Shown piece by piece: positions 11,230 to 23,114 of a stretch of 64,000 nt of DNA. The stretch lies in assembly GCF_046630445.1 (NCBI RefSeq), contig NC_092339.1, forward strand, positions 52,141,501-52,205,500. The letters are read 5' to 3'. A model generated the notes under the pieces. The model was not told where the DNA came from and did not search any database. It saw nothing but the letters and a program-made list of their open reading frames with translations. The stretch's first letter is position 1. Every line of letters starts with the position of its first letter. Source of the DNA: Rutidosis leptorrhynchoides. Its lineage: Eukaryota > Streptophyta > Magnoliopsida > Asterales > Asteraceae. A program made the translations under genes and the position numbers.

Positions 11230-14200
11230 TGTAGTGACCTGAACTTTTCCATGTTTATATATATTAATTGAGATTGATATTTACATGATTAAATGTTTTC
11301 AACATGTTAAGCAATCAAACTTGTTAAGACTTGATTAATTGAAATATGTTTCATATAGACAATTGACCACCCAAGTTGACCGGCGATTCACGAACGTTAA
11401 AACTTTTAAAAACAACATGACGATATATATATGGATATACATATGGTTAACATGAGATTATGATAAGTAAGTATCTCCATAAGTATATTAACAATGAGTT
11501 ATATACATATAAACAAGACTACTAACTTAAGGATTTCGAAACGAGACATATATGTAACGATTATCGTTGTAAAGACATTTAAATGTATATATATCATATT
11601 AAGATATATTAATATATCATAATATCATGATAATATAATAATTTAACATCTCATTAGATATAATAAACAATGGGTTAACAACATTAATTGAGATCGTTAA
11701 CTTAAAGGTTTCAAAACAACACTTACATGTAACGACTAACGATGACTTAACGACTCAGTTAAAATGTATATACATGTAGTGTATTTAGATGTATTAAAAT
11801 ACTTTTGGAAGACTTCAAGACATATATCAAAACACTCATACTTAACGAAAATGGTTACAGTTACTTTTCCATTCTTTTCTTTCATCAAGAATTCTAGTCG
11901 TATTCTTACCCGTATTATACACAGCTTCAAAACGTACTTACTATGAGTATATACCAATAGGAACTAGCATGGGATTCCACTCTTGATTATGTCATGTATG
12001 ACTAATCAATTTTAACTTCTACCATGAGCTAGTCAACTAACTAGAACTCCTTTTAACCCCACTCACCACTCACCAATTACCACTCATCATTCACTCCATT
12101 TCACTTCCAATTCTCTTTCTAATTCTCTCTCAACACACACACACTATTATGAACGTATTTTTCCAGTAGTTAATCATCATCTTCATCAAAAATCACTTCA
12201 AGAATCAAGCTATAATCATCATAGGAAGAACACTTCAAGAACACTTCAAAAATCCCTTCAAGTTTACTAATTTACTTCCAAGCTTTCTAATCCATTCCAA
12301 GTAATCATCTAAGATCAAGAAACCTTTGTTATATACAGTAGGTTATCTTTCTTATTCAAGGTAATATTCATATTCAAACTTTGATTCAATTTCTATAACT
12401 ATAAACTATCTTAATTCGAGTAAAAATCTTACTTGAACTTGTTTTTGTGTCATGATCCTACTTCAAGAACTTTCAAGCCATCCAAGATCCTTTGAAGCTA
12501 GATCATTTCTTGTCACTTCCAGTAGGTTTACCTACTAAACTTGAGGTAGTAATGATGTTCATAACATCATTCGATTCATATATATAAAACTATCTTATTC
12601 GAAGGTTTAAACTCGTAATCACTAGAACATAGTTTAGTTAATTCTAAACTTGTTCGCAAACAAAAGTCAATCCTTCTAACTTGACTTTTAAAATTAACTA
12701 CACACATGTTCTATATCTATATGATATGCTAACTTAATGATTTAAAACCCGGAAACACGAAAAATACCGTAAAATCGGATTTACGTCGTCGTAGTAACAC
12801 CGCGGGCTGTTTTGGGTTAGTTAATTAAAAACTATGATAAACTTTGATTTAAAAGTTGTTATTCTGAGAAAATGATTTTTATTATGAACATGAAACTATA
12901 TCCAAAAATTATGGTTAAACTCAAAGTGGAAGTATGTTTTCTAAAATGGTCATCTAGACGTCGTTCTTTCGACTGAAATGACTACCTTTACAAAAACGAC
13001 TTGTAACTTATTTTTCCGACTATAAACCTATACTTTTTCTGTTTAGATTCATAAAATAGAGTTCAATATGAAACCATAGCAATTTGATTCACTCAAAACG
13101 GATTTAAAATGAAGAAGTTATGGGTAAAACAAGATTGGATAATTTTTCTCATTTTAGCTACGTGAAAATTGGTAACAAATCTATTCCAACCATAACTTAA
13201 TCAACTTGTATTGTATATTATGTAATCTTGAGATACCATAGACACGTATACAATGTTTCGACCTATCATGTCAACACATCTATATATATTTCGGAACAAC
13301 CATAGACACTCTATATGTGAATGTTGGAGTTAGCTATACAGGGTTGAGGTTGATTCCAAAATATATATAGTTTGAGTTGTGATCAATACTGAGATACGTA
13401 TACACTGGGTCGTGGATTGATTCAAGATAATATTTATCGATTTATTTCTGTACATGTAACTGTGGACAACTAGTTGTAGGTTACTAACGAGGACAGCTGA
13501 CTTAATAAACTTAAAACATCAAAATATATTAAAAGTGTTGTAAATATATTTTAAACATACTTTGATATATATGTATATATTGTTATAGGTTCGTGAATCA
13601 ACCAGTGGCCAAGTCTTACTTCCCGACGAAGTAAAAATCTGTGAATGTGAGTTATAGTCCCACTTTTAAAATCTAATATTTTTGGGATGAGAATACATGC
13701 AGGTTTTATAAATGATTTACAAAATAGACACAAGTACGTGAAACTACATTCTATGTTTGAATTATCGAAATCGAATATGCCCCTTTTTATTAAGTCTGGT
13801 AATCTAAGAATTAGGGAACAGACACCCTAATTGACGCGAATCCTAAAGATAGATCTATTGGGCCTAACAAACCCCATCCAAAGTACCGGATGCTTTAGTA
13901 CTTCGAAATTTATATCATATCCGAAGGGTGTCCCAGAATGATGGGGATATTCTTATATATATGCATCTTGTTAATGTCGGTTACCAGGTGTTCACCATAT
14001 GAATGATTTTTATCTCTATGTATGGGATGTGTATTGAAATATGAAATCTTGTGGTCTATTGTTAAGATTTGATATATATAGGTTAAACCTATAACTCACC
14101 AACATTTTTGTTGACGTTTAAAGCATGTTTATTCTCAGGTGAATACTAAGAGCTTCCGCTGTTGCATGCTAAAATAAGGACAAGATTTGGAGTCCATGTT

Positions 14201-14482
14201 TGTATGATATTGTGTAAAAACTGCATTCAAGAAACTGATTTCGATGTAACATATTTGTATTGTAAACCATTATGTAATGGTCATGTGTAAACAGGATATT
14301 TTAGATTATCATTATTTGATAATCTACGTAAAGCTTTTTAAACCTTTATTTATGAAGTAAAGGTTATGGTTTGTTTTAAAAATGAATGCAGTCTTTGAAA
14401 AACGTCTCATATAGAGGTCAAAACTTCGCAACGAAATCAATTAATATGGAACGTTTTTAATCAATAAGAACGGGACATTTTA
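11230..14482 (+). repeat. 3' LTR of the gypsy element
   Basis: It begins TGTAGTGACCTGAAC just after a purine-rich stretch (about 11215-11228) and ends GAACGGGACATTTTA, abutting copia coding sequence at 14483. At 3253 bp it is longer than the nested solo LTR because it holds a central part the latter lacks. No reading frame in it has support. Confidence 0.9.
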
Positions 14483-14601
14483 GTAGTCATCTTCACCACC
14501 GGTGAAAATATCTCTTGGTAGTCAACTCCTTTCTTTTGTTGAAAGCCTTTAACCACCGAACGAGCCTTGTACCTTTTCTTGCCATCCAACTCATTATTGA
14601 T

Positions 14602-16811
14602 TCAATGCACCCATTTACTTTGCAATGCCCTTTTATCATGAGGTAACTTCACTAGTGACCAAGTTTTATTCTTCTCAAGTGACCCCATCTCTTCTTTCAT
14701 GACAAGCTCCCATTGTATGGATTCTTTTATCTTCCTTGCCTCAAAGTAATTTTCGGGTTCACCATTCTCGGTATAGAGCAAGTAGTTTGCTGATGGAGAA
14801 TACCTAGGATTAGGTTTGGGCACTCTAGTCGAGCGTCTTAGTGTAGGAGCAACCGAAATGGTTGGACCGGTTTCATTTGTGTCCTCCTCATCACTAGAAC
14901 TCGCACTATGTTCGGAATCATCACCGCTTTCCGAACCGTCCCCATCATTAGCATTTTCTGATGCCTCACCGTTTGTTGGTAATTCATTGTTTCCCGTACT
15001 CCCACTAGAACCTGTAAGATCATCAATAGAAACATCGTCAAAAGTAACATGACCCGGTTTAGGACTCCCCGTTTCCGGTTTGCCATAGACCGAATCTTCA
15101 TCAAAAGTAACATCGCAAGAACGAATTACTTTTCTAGCCTCGTTATCCCAACAACGATAACCCATTTCATCTGACCCGTAGCCAATGAAAATACACTTCT
15201 TTGACTTAACTTCAAGCTTGTCTCTATCCGCATCTTTGGTCTTCACATATGCATTACACCCAAAGATCCTAAGGTGACCATAACTCACCTTCTTACCTTG
15301 CCATTCTTCCTCGGGAATTCGGAAACCCAACGGTGTTAAGGGTCCCCTATTTATCAAATAAGCCGCCGTGTTAACCGCATCCGCCCAAAACATTTTAGGC
15401 AAACCGGTATGTAGTCTCATACTCTTAGCCCTTTCATTTAACGTACGATTCATACGTTCGGCTACCCCATTGTGTTGCGGTGTCTCTGGTACCGTTTTTA
15501 ACATTCTAATACCGAGCTTTGCACAATGGTCTTTAAACTCAAGACTACCATATTCCCCTCCATTATCCGACTTCAAGCACTTGACTTTCAAATTAGTCTC
15601 ATTTTCTACCATAGCTTTCCACTTCACAAAGTATTAAATACATCGGATTTAGCTTTAAGAAAATAAACCCATACCTTTCGAGTGGAGTCGTCAATGAAGG
15701 TGACATAATAGCGAGAACCTCCATGTGATTCTACATTGGTTGGACCAAACACATCCGTATGAACGAGCTCCAATTTCTCTAACTTAGGTGCATTCCCTGA
15801 TTTCCCAAAAGTCACCTTCTTTTGCTTCCCATATACACATGGTTTGCAAAACTCAAGTTCTACCTTTTTCAAATCCGGAATTTTCTCACTCGAAACAAAC
15901 ATCTTCATACCCTTCTCACTCATATGCCCGAGTCTTCGGTGCCATAGAGTTGATTCGGACTCAACATTAACTGTAGCAACCACCGTGTCTTCATCAAACA
16001 CTTCAACCATATAAAGAGTTCCCCTTTTATGTCCACGAGCCACTACACAACTACCCTTAACCACCTTCCATTGGCGGTTTTCAAAAGTAACCGCGTTACC
16101 TTCATCATCTAATTGACCAACCGAAATAAGTTTCCTTTTTAATTTAGGAATGTACCTTACGTTTTTCAAGGTCCAATTAGAGCCAAGAAGAGTCTTCAAT
16201 ACAACATCTCCAATGCCCTCTATATTGAGTTGTTTGTCGTCAGCCAATCTTACCTTGCCTTGATATGAACGGAAGTTCTTCATCATGCTTTTGACATGAG
16301 TAGCATGAAACGAAGCTCCCGAATCCAAAATCCAAGACTCCATAGAATTTTCAACACTACATAAAAGTGCATCATCACTTTCTTCCGTGGTCAAGTTCAC
16401 ACCTTTCGCCGGACCATTTTTAAAATTCCTTTGAAAGTGCCCTTTTTGATTGCAACCCCAACAAACAGCTTCACTTCTATCTTTCGATGGATACCTCTTC
16501 TTAGACTTCTGTCTACCCTTCTTCTCACCGCGATCAAATTTCCTACCACGGTTGTCAGTACTTAACAAATAACCGGATGTTGATTCCCCCGAGTTTCTCC
16601 TACGAGTATCTTCACCAAGAATCAAATCCCTTATTGCTTCAAACGCTAGCTTAGTAGTTCCCGTAGAGCTACTAACCGTGGTAACCGTACCCGACCAACT
16701 TTCCGGTAATGATGAAAGCAAGATTAGTGCTTTTAGTTCATCATCAAACTTAATTTCTACATTCAAGCCTTGAAACGATATTATTAAATTCATTGATATG
16801 ATCCGTTGCAC
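14602..16811 (-). CDS. Copia gag C-terminus, protease and integrase region
   Basis: On the minus strand: a zinc knuckle (CWGCNQKGHFQRN), the protease motif ESWILDSGASFHAT, the integrase zinc finger with LWHRRLGHMSEKGMKMF and CKPCVYGKQ, the integrase core (LKSDNGGEYGS, TPQHNGVAERMNRTLNERA), and an acidic linker leading into RT (IQWELVMKEEMGSLEKNKTW). This gag-protease-integrase-RT order defines Ty1/copia. It is a fossil with internal breaks. Confidence 0.9.
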
Positions 16812-17154
16812 TCATACCTTCCTTCATCTTTGTATTGAACAATTGACGCATGAGAAATACCTTATTAGAAGCGGTAGGTTTCTCATACATGTTAGAGAGT
16901 GCTTTTAAGCAAGCAAACGTCGTCTTCTCATTCACAACATTGTATACAACGTTCTTAGCAAGTGAAAGACGAATCACACTCAAAGCTTGACGATCCAAAA
17001 GCGTCCAATCGGCATCGCTCATGCTTTCGGGCTTGGTCTCTAACAGAGGTTGATGTAGCTTCTTTTGATACAAGTAATCTTCAATTTGCATCTTCCAGAA
17101 GCCAAAGTCTCTCCCATCGAATCGGTCGATTCTAAACTTTTCGTCTTCCGCCAT
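16750..17154 (-). CDS. Copia gag N-terminal part
   Basis: The frame from the ATG at 17154 begins MAEDEKFRIDRFDGRDFGFW and continues with the UBN2-type gag block (LSLAKNVVYNVVNEKTTFAC, LFNTKMKEGMSATDHINEFN). The primer site lies just upstream at 17177-17188, which supports this start. The longer upstream extension would run into the primer site and is not used. Confidence 0.85.
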   Translation of the reverse strand: MAEDEKFRIDRFDGRDFGFWKMQIEDYLYQKKLHQPLLETKPESMSDADWTLLDRQALSVIRLSLAKNVVYNVVNEKTTFACLKALSNMYEKPTASNKVFLMRQLFNTKMKEGMSATDHINEFNNIVSRLECRN

Positions 17155-17176
17155 CGTTCCCTTAACGAAATCTTGT

Positions 17177-17188
17177 GCTCTGATACCA
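17177..17188 (-). promoter_or_regulatory. Primer-binding site of copia element 1
   Basis: The plus strand reads GCTCTGATACCA, the reverse complement of TGGTATCAGAGC (initiator-Met tRNA primer site). It is followed at 17191 by the LTR boundary TGTAAGG, showing minus orientation. Confidence 0.9.
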
Positions 17189-17190
17189 GT

Positions 17191-17640
17191 TGTAAGGATA
17201 TTAGGACCCAAAACAACGCAAGTGATTCAACGAGATCACTCACCGATAGTAATTCTACAAGATTATTAACCCACTTAATGAACGAAAGATTATAAATGCA
17301 AGAAATGTAAATCGACACAAGAGATAACGTGGTTATATGCAATCGTTGTGATTGCTTTAGTCCACGGACCAACTAGAGAATGTATTACTGAATATTTGTG
17401 GTGTGTTTACAATGAGTTACAAGAGGTCTATTTATAGAATGGTTTAAGGAGTAAGCTAAAAACAATTTCTTGAAGCTTCATGTGAGTTTCCTGACAGCTT
17501 CATGGAGGCTACATGTGAGTTTCCTGACAGCTTCGTGGAAGCTACATGTGAATTTCCTCACAACTTCGTGGAAGCTACATGTGAGTTTCCTAACAACTTC
17601 GTGGAAGCTTCGTGTGAGTTTCCTAGAATCTTCCCTCTAA
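17191..17640 (-). repeat. LTR of copia element 1, with 36-bp tandem repeats
   Basis: LTR DNA from TGTAAGGATATTAGG rightwards, related to 61699 onwards in the second copia copy (shared ...TAACGTGGTTATATG... and CCACGGACCAA blocks). At 17474-17632 there are four to five tandem copies of a roughly 36-bp unit containing GTGAGTTTCCTRACARCTTC. The outer boundary is not resolved. Confidence 0.7.
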
Positions 17641-18164
17641 TTGTTAAAGTTCTCCATATCTCCAACACAAATCTACATAAATATACTCTCAATAAATCTT
17701 AGTAAAGTCATAACTAGTAAACTGCAACTGCTATTTAAAATGCTAGTGCTCATTTTTCTTGTATACTATAAAAGTCAATCACACTTTACTTCTACCCATT
17801 CGCTTGTACAAACTCTGGTTTCTGTCTTGTCTTTCCAGCTATTCCTTTAAATTCAACTATTGTTTGATGACTTCAAGGATAATACTCTATGAGTCTCACC
17901 TTTGATGGCAACGTACCTGCACAAAAACATGATATAGGTTAGAAATATTTAAAACAAAATAAGTGAGTAAGCAGTACTGTTGTTTCAATGTGACAAAATA
18001 ATAATAAAAAACAATGTTATCGCAATATCAAAATTTTTGAAGAAGACGTGGGAGGATTTTGATGATTTAATCACAAGTGGACAATTTTTTAGTAAATTAG
18101 GGAGAGGTGGAAGTATGTAGAGCTGATGGAGGTAAAGTGAGGGTTTTAATTCTTGGTTCAAATA
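17641..18164. other. No supported gene
   Basis: AT-rich DNA between the copia LTR and the CACTA-like repeats. Short frames only. I see no coding signature, terminal repeat or duplication that I can support. Confidence 0.5.
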
Positions 18165-18450
18165 CTATACAATACAATGACAAGGATTTAAAATTTCATC
18201 TCCCGCTCAAAAAACTTAAAATATTGAGAGAGGTTTTTGAAGAAAAGAGGTTCTTAATTGAAAGTTTTGAGAAGTGTTTTTCTAAAAAAGAGGTTCCTAA
18301 AGATTAAGACCGGTTTCTTGTTAAAAAGAGGTTCCTTTTGTCCTTTATAGGGACCGGTTTTTCACCCTCATTGAAAAACCGGTTTCTATTCACTTTTGGA
18401 ACCTCTTTTCTGACTCTTTCGAAAAAAGAGGTTTCTTTGAGGGGTTTTTA
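18165..18450. mobile_element. CACTA-like transposon end: subterminal repeats
   Basis: A dense cluster of short motifs in both orientations: ACCGGTTT (three copies at about 18310, 18351 and 18377) and AGAGGTTCC / GAACCTCTTT (several copies). Such clusters are typical of CACTA (En/Spm-like) subterminal regions. No CACTA terminus and no transposase were found, so the class is tentative. Confidence 0.4.
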
Positions 18451-18694
18451 TTTCCCTTTCTAGTCCCTTGAATTGTATTTATATAACGTGCATCATCACT
18501 CTGTCTAAATACCGTCTATTTTTTACGTTAAGTCAGGTCTGCCAGGCCTGTGAGTGTATTTTAGTCATATCTTGATATGACTAAAATACACTCACATGCC
18601 TGGCAGACCTGACTTAACGTAAAAAATAGACGGTCATTAGACAGAGTGATGATGCACGTTATATAAATACAATTCAAGGGACTAGAAAGGGAAA
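18451..18694. repeat. 244-bp near-perfect palindrome (foldback/MITE-like)
   Basis: Left arm 18451-about 18570 and right arm about 18575-18694 are inverted copies with only a few mismatches and a spacer of about 4 bases (CTTG). The outer ends read TTTCCCTTTCTAGTCCC and the complement GGGACTAGAAAGGGAAA. Transcribed either way it would form a very long hairpin. It abuts the CACTA-like repeats and may be part of that element or a separate foldback MITE. No target duplication is obvious. Confidence 0.9.
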
Positions 18695-19727
18695 AAAAGT
18701 CTATAGATGAAGCATGCAATTTAGAGTAACCACAAGGACAATCCGTGTAATTATGTCTTTATATTATTCAATTCTATTAGAAGTTAAATAAAAAAGATTA
18801 AAAAGAAAAATAACATTGTATATTGTATATAAGTTTAATAAAAATAATATTGTATATTGTATATAAGTTTAATAATTAGATATTAAATTGTTGTGATTGA
18901 TAATAATGCTTTTCAAACTATCAAAATGCTCTTAGTATTATGCTTTATTTATATTTATGAATATATGACTCTGTATTGTATATTTTATTAGTTTCTGATT
19001 GAACCCTTGACCATTATCTAATTTTAATTAATCATTATTAACTATTATTATTATACATCAAATCCATCAATTAATTTTGTTTGAAAAGCTAATTTTGTAT
19101 TAATCGCCAGAGCTGAAATATACACCAGAAACAATTTACAAGGAGCGAAGCAAAACACTCAAACCCTAGAAACAAAACAAAATTACGCGTTAGGTCTCTG
19201 AAGTTTGTTAGAAATTGCACAGATAACCTTTTTCTTTCATTTTGATCTAGATGACCTTAATGTTCACAATTGTAATGCGGATGACGATCGTTAGTAATTT
19301 TCGTTAAATAGATTATTTGGATGGCATATGAGGATATTTTTTTCATTTTAGTTTCCAATTTTAAATTTCTACAAATCACGACACAAAATTGAATTCATAC
19401 AAATACAAAATTAAAAATTACACCACAAATTCAAAATCAGTGATTTCTAATTCTTAATTCCGAAACCTCCGAGATCCCAATCTGACATGGATTAAGGATA
19501 TGTCGAAGGTCATGGAGGTTGTTTCCAATCTACACAAAACGATTCTTTGATTAACGATGTCGCCACATCCACCTTTTTTTTTTATCATCGTTGCGATCAA
19601 AATTTTCGTTTCAAGTTTATTTTCAGCCATTTCCATTCTTATTACATACGCTCGGTCCATCCTCGGCTCGACGTCATCCTATTTAGCACATGAATGGGTT
19701 TAACGAAAAAACAGTAACGATCGTTAG
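18695..19727. other. No supported gene; short direct repeat
   Basis: AT-rich DNA. A duplicated unit of about 34 bp (ATATTGTATATTGTATATAAGTTTAATAA-like) lies near 18813-18878. Otherwise no coding signature or element boundary that I can support. Confidence 0.5.
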
Positions 19728-20389
19728 TGTCGGGGGCATCCACGTTGATAGTGCTCCAAATGATCATATATTTAGTCGCAATATCCTTCCAATATGTAAA
19801 GTTTTTAGTTGTAATTATTCTATTTTTAAGTTGTAATCGTTTAAATAAATAAATGCGAAGACGAAGCACGAAGATTAAAGAATTGAAGAAAAAACGTCCT
19901 AAAACTGGAAAAGGGTCCTTAAAGTCATAGTGCACTCAAAAGCGTCCCAAAAATTGAGTTAAAAGACTTGCGCGGATTTTGGGAGTTAAGGAAAATAATT
20001 TTTTGTGCAAATTACAAATTCCAAAACGCAAAGTACAAGATATTAAATAGTACGAAAGGACGTTCGAAAATCCGGAACCGGGACCTGAGCCAACTATCAA
20101 CGCCCGACTCAACGGACCAAAAATTACAAGTCTACTATGCATAAGAATATAATATAAATATTTAAATAATTATATAAATTATTTATATATTATATATATT
20201 TAAATAATACGTCGACAAAGAAGAAAACAAAGCAATGTGGCTGGATCCAGCTGGCCATGCGATCGCATGGCCTGGAAGAGCAAATTCCATGCGATTGCAT
20301 GGGGCCAAAACTCAGGCCACATCTATAAATACCAGACTTCTGATCGAGTTTAAATACACCAAATATAGATATTACTCCCTCTGTTTAAG

Positions 20390-20481
<92 letters not shown>

Positions 20482-21664
20482 GTATAGGTTAGTTTTATAT
20501 TAGATTAGTTTGGGTAATGTAAATGTTATTTTACGGGTTTTGAAGTCGAAGCTATGTCCATGTAACACTACGCGATAAATAATCAATGTAAGCTATGTTC
20601 TTCTTTTTAAATTAATGTCTCGTACTTAAGTTATTATTATGCTTATTTGAGCCGAAGTAATCGTGATGTGGGGCTAAATATTAAGATGGGGTAATTGGGC
20701 TTTGGACCATAATTGGGGTTTGGACAAAAGAACGACACTTGTGGAAATTAGACTATGGGCTATTAATGAACTTTATATTAAATTAACGATACCTCGTTAA
20801 TTTAATATAAAGGTTACAATTTGACGTATCTATATATAACCACATACGCTTAATCGGATACGATAGGCGGGATATTTATAAATACAAATTATTGTTCATT
20901 TGACCGGATACGGGGATGGATTAATAGTCAATGGACTCATTAAAACAGCGGTGGATTACATTCAAGGGTAATTGGTGTAATTGTTAACAAAGTATTAAAA
21001 CCTTGGTTTACACACAGTGGATAACCTGGTGTATTCATTAAACAAAGTATTAAGACCTTGTTACAGTTCGAATCCCCAATTAGTTGGAATATTTGACTTC
21101 GGGTATAAGGTTAAATTTGCCGAGCATTTTATAATTATGACCGATGAACTATTATGGACAAAAACCAGATAGGTTTCAAATACATCCAGGACAAAGGACA
21201 ATTAACCCATGATAATAAATTATAATCAAAACGTCAAACATCATGATTACGGAAGTTTAAATAAGCATAATACTTTTATCTTATTTCTTATCGCATTTTA
21301 TTTTATGCACTTAGATTATCGTCATTTATATTTTGCATTAGGTTTTAATTGTGACTTAAAATATAAAATCGACAAACCGGTCATTAAACGGTAAACCCCC
21401 TTTTATATATTATTAATATATATAATATATTTTGTACAAATATAATTGTTTAAAAATATAGTGTAAAATAAGCCAGCTCCCTGTGGAACGAACCGGACTT
21501 ACTAAAAACTATACTACTCTACGATTAGGTACACTGCCTATAGTGTTGTAGAAAGGTTTAGGTATATCCCATTTGTAAATAAATAATTAAAACTTGTGTA
21601 AATTGTAACGTATTTCGTAGTAAAAAAAATAATAGTATTTTCGTATACACCTCGCACGACATCA
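19728..21664 (+). mobile_element. Probable solo LTR, Ty3/gypsy (Athila/Tat-like), about 1.9 kb
   Basis: A non-coding block with LTR features: a TG start (TGTCGGGGGCATCC), a central (TA)n tract and TATAAATA box (about 20324), and near the right end CCCTGTGGAACGAACCGGAC and TACACTGCCTATAGTGTTGTAG, phrases recalled from Athila/Tat-type LTRs. The right end is near GCACGACATCA. No target duplication was found and both ends are approximate. It includes the perfect palindrome CCATGCGATCGCATGG at about 20256. Confidence 0.55.
20395..20474. repeat. (TA)n microsatellite
   Basis: About 40 TA dinucleotides within the probable solo LTR. The apparent Tyr/Ile reading frame over it is an artefact. Confidence 0.95.
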
Positions 21665-21892
21665 CACGTTATAATTGCAAGGCTTAAGTTCATCCAGAAC
21701 AAAATTAAAAGAAAAGGTCAACCGTGCAATATTCGACAAACTTAAAGGACAAACCCCGTAATTTTGTCTAGAAACAATGAAAACTGCTTTATACAAAACT
21801 TCATACTACACCTTACGGTTATCGAAATTTCTAGCTCATGCGACACTGTATTTTATGACTTGATCACGACTCCTTTTCACTTTTGGGCTTGA

Positions 21893-22432
21893 TGTTACGA
21901 TCCACATTAGTTAAGGTTTGGGATCCCACATCGGTGGGTGAACTAACTTAATTAGTGGTTATAAACTTGGGTGTTCCCTCCTCCTTCAAGCTAGCTTTTG
22001 GAAGTGAGTTCTACACTTGAGCTTATAGCTTGGTCGGGCTCTCCTCCGGTTCCTTTCTTTCCTTCTATCTTAGGAACCCAGGGTTGGCTTTGGATCTTAT
22101 CCGGTTCGTCCCAGTAAGATCATATCAATTGGTATCAGAGCTAGCCTCATCTTTCGAGGTGTCCAACGAGGACGTTGGCCCTTTAAGGGTGGGGTATTGT
22201 TACGATCCACATTAGTTAAGGTTTGGGATCCCACATCGGTGGGTGAACAAACTTAATTAGTGGTTATAAACTTGGGTGTTCCCTCCTCCTTCAAGCTAGC
22301 TTTTGGGAATGAGTTCTACACTTGAGCTTATAGCTTGGTCGGGCTCTCCTCCGGTTCCTTTCTTTCCTTCTATCTTAGGAACCCAGGGTTGGCTTTGGAT
22401 CTTATCCAGTTCGTCCCAGTAAGATCATATCA
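21893..22432 (+). mobile_element. TRIM (miniature LTR retrotransposon), looks whole
   Basis: Two 235-bp direct repeats, 21893-22127 and 22198-22432, both start TGTTACGATCCAC and end AGATCATATCA, and differ at about four positions by eye. Between them are a primer site TGGTATCAGAGC (22130-22141) and a purine-rich tract (about 22182-22194). The whole is flanked by the 5-bp duplication CTTGA (21888-21892 and 22433-22437). It has no coding capacity, as expected for a TRIM. The low LTR divergence implies a fairly young insertion. Confidence 0.95.
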
Positions 22433-22437
22433 CTTGA

Positions 22438-23114
22438 CTTCCACTCATCGAAACTAATGATGCAGGGCCTGACTCGCAAACCCAACCATAGATTTTGACT
22501 CACAATGCTTAAATTTCAAATCATTGTTTTTTTGGCCTTCGTATGCACGTTTTCGAAAGAGACATTTAGTTAAAAAAAAGTTCTCCATCTTGTAAGGAAT
22601 GTGATACTCATACACCACATAAATATCCATTTGCTTTTTGAAAGACTCGATATCTTTTGAAAGCTTTAGATTTTCACCACATTTCATTAAAATCTCGTGA
22701 TTTAAATCACAAATATTATCATTTAATTGTTTAATCTCGGGTTGAAATTCTTTTTGTTTCGCTTTTTAAATTTCAAGTTCTTCCTGAAGGGCATTTACTC
22801 TCAAGGTTTGCCCAGTCCTTTCAATCTTCAAGGACTTAATGGTCTTATTTAACTCCTCAATCTCTTTTTCAAGTTCAACAATGGTAGCTTGAACTTGAAC
22901 TGGTGTCACTTGTGACACACATGATGTTTAACTCAAAGTAAGGTTTTCAGCTTTGAGTTTATTGATTTCACTTTTGAAAACATCAACCTCTTTAGAAAAA
23001 GTATCATTTTCTATAACGAGTTCAAAAATAGTTGATGATTTTTCTTGCAAATCGTAGTTTCAAGAATTAAGATTCTCTTTCAGGTATTTATTTTCTCTTT
23101 TCAAGCTGCCAACG
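22438..23114 (-). pseudogene. Copia gag remnant, coiled-coil part (SIRE/Maximus-like)
   Basis: On the minus strand the DNA encodes Lys/Glu/Leu-rich coiled-coil-like stretches (e.g. EVDVFKSEINKLKAENLTLS) and, near 22454-22510, HCESKSMVGFASQALHH. This fits the C-terminal part of the large gag of SIRE-type copia elements. The piece is separated from 32197-32620 by the 9.1-kb LTR element at 23115-32191 and is decayed, with several breaks. Confidence 0.55.

Larger units (their letters stand above)
1287..14482 (+). mobile_element. Ty3/gypsy LTR retrotransposon with extra ORFs, hosting a solo LTR
   Basis: Parts in order: 5' LTR remnant 1287-2373, primer site, an acidic reading frame 2583-3197, an F-box frame 3335-4018, gag-protease-RT-RNase H, a nested solo LTR 7566-9772, integrase with a degenerate chromodomain-like tail, and a 3' LTR 11230-14482. 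The gag-pol order (protease, RT, RNase H, integrase) and the C-terminal tail suggest a chromovirus, Tekay/Del-like. The shared part of the two LTRs (1287-2373 and 13397-14482) differs at only a handful of positions by eye, so insertion was recent. The element is broken: it lacks much of its 5' LTR, is split by the nested LTR and has a couple of other breaks. Its right end lies inside the RT of a copia element. Confidence 0.9.
14483..17640 (-). mobile_element. Ty1/copia retrotransposon, 5' part, interrupted by the gypsy element
   Basis: On the minus strand from right to left: LTR (from 17191 rightwards), primer site 17177-17188, gag, zinc knuckle, protease, integrase, and the start of RT, which stops at the gypsy 3' LTR at 14483. 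The RT piece read on the minus strand is [16 protein letters not shown]. The remainder is not found left of the gypsy element in this window. The gag start (MAEDEKFRIDRF) resembles Tork/Tnt1-type copia elements. It is broken, with a few breaks. The same family recurs at 59275-62195. Confidence 0.9.

Noticed and set aside
20235-20492. 85-codon frame rich in Tyr-Ile and similar frames at 47118-47502 and 48204-48497
   Set aside because: They are translations of (TA)n microsatellites.
22130-22141. tRNA gene fragments at GGTATCAGAGC-type sites
   Set aside because: These are retroelement primer-binding sites of about 12 bases beside LTR ends, with no tRNA body.
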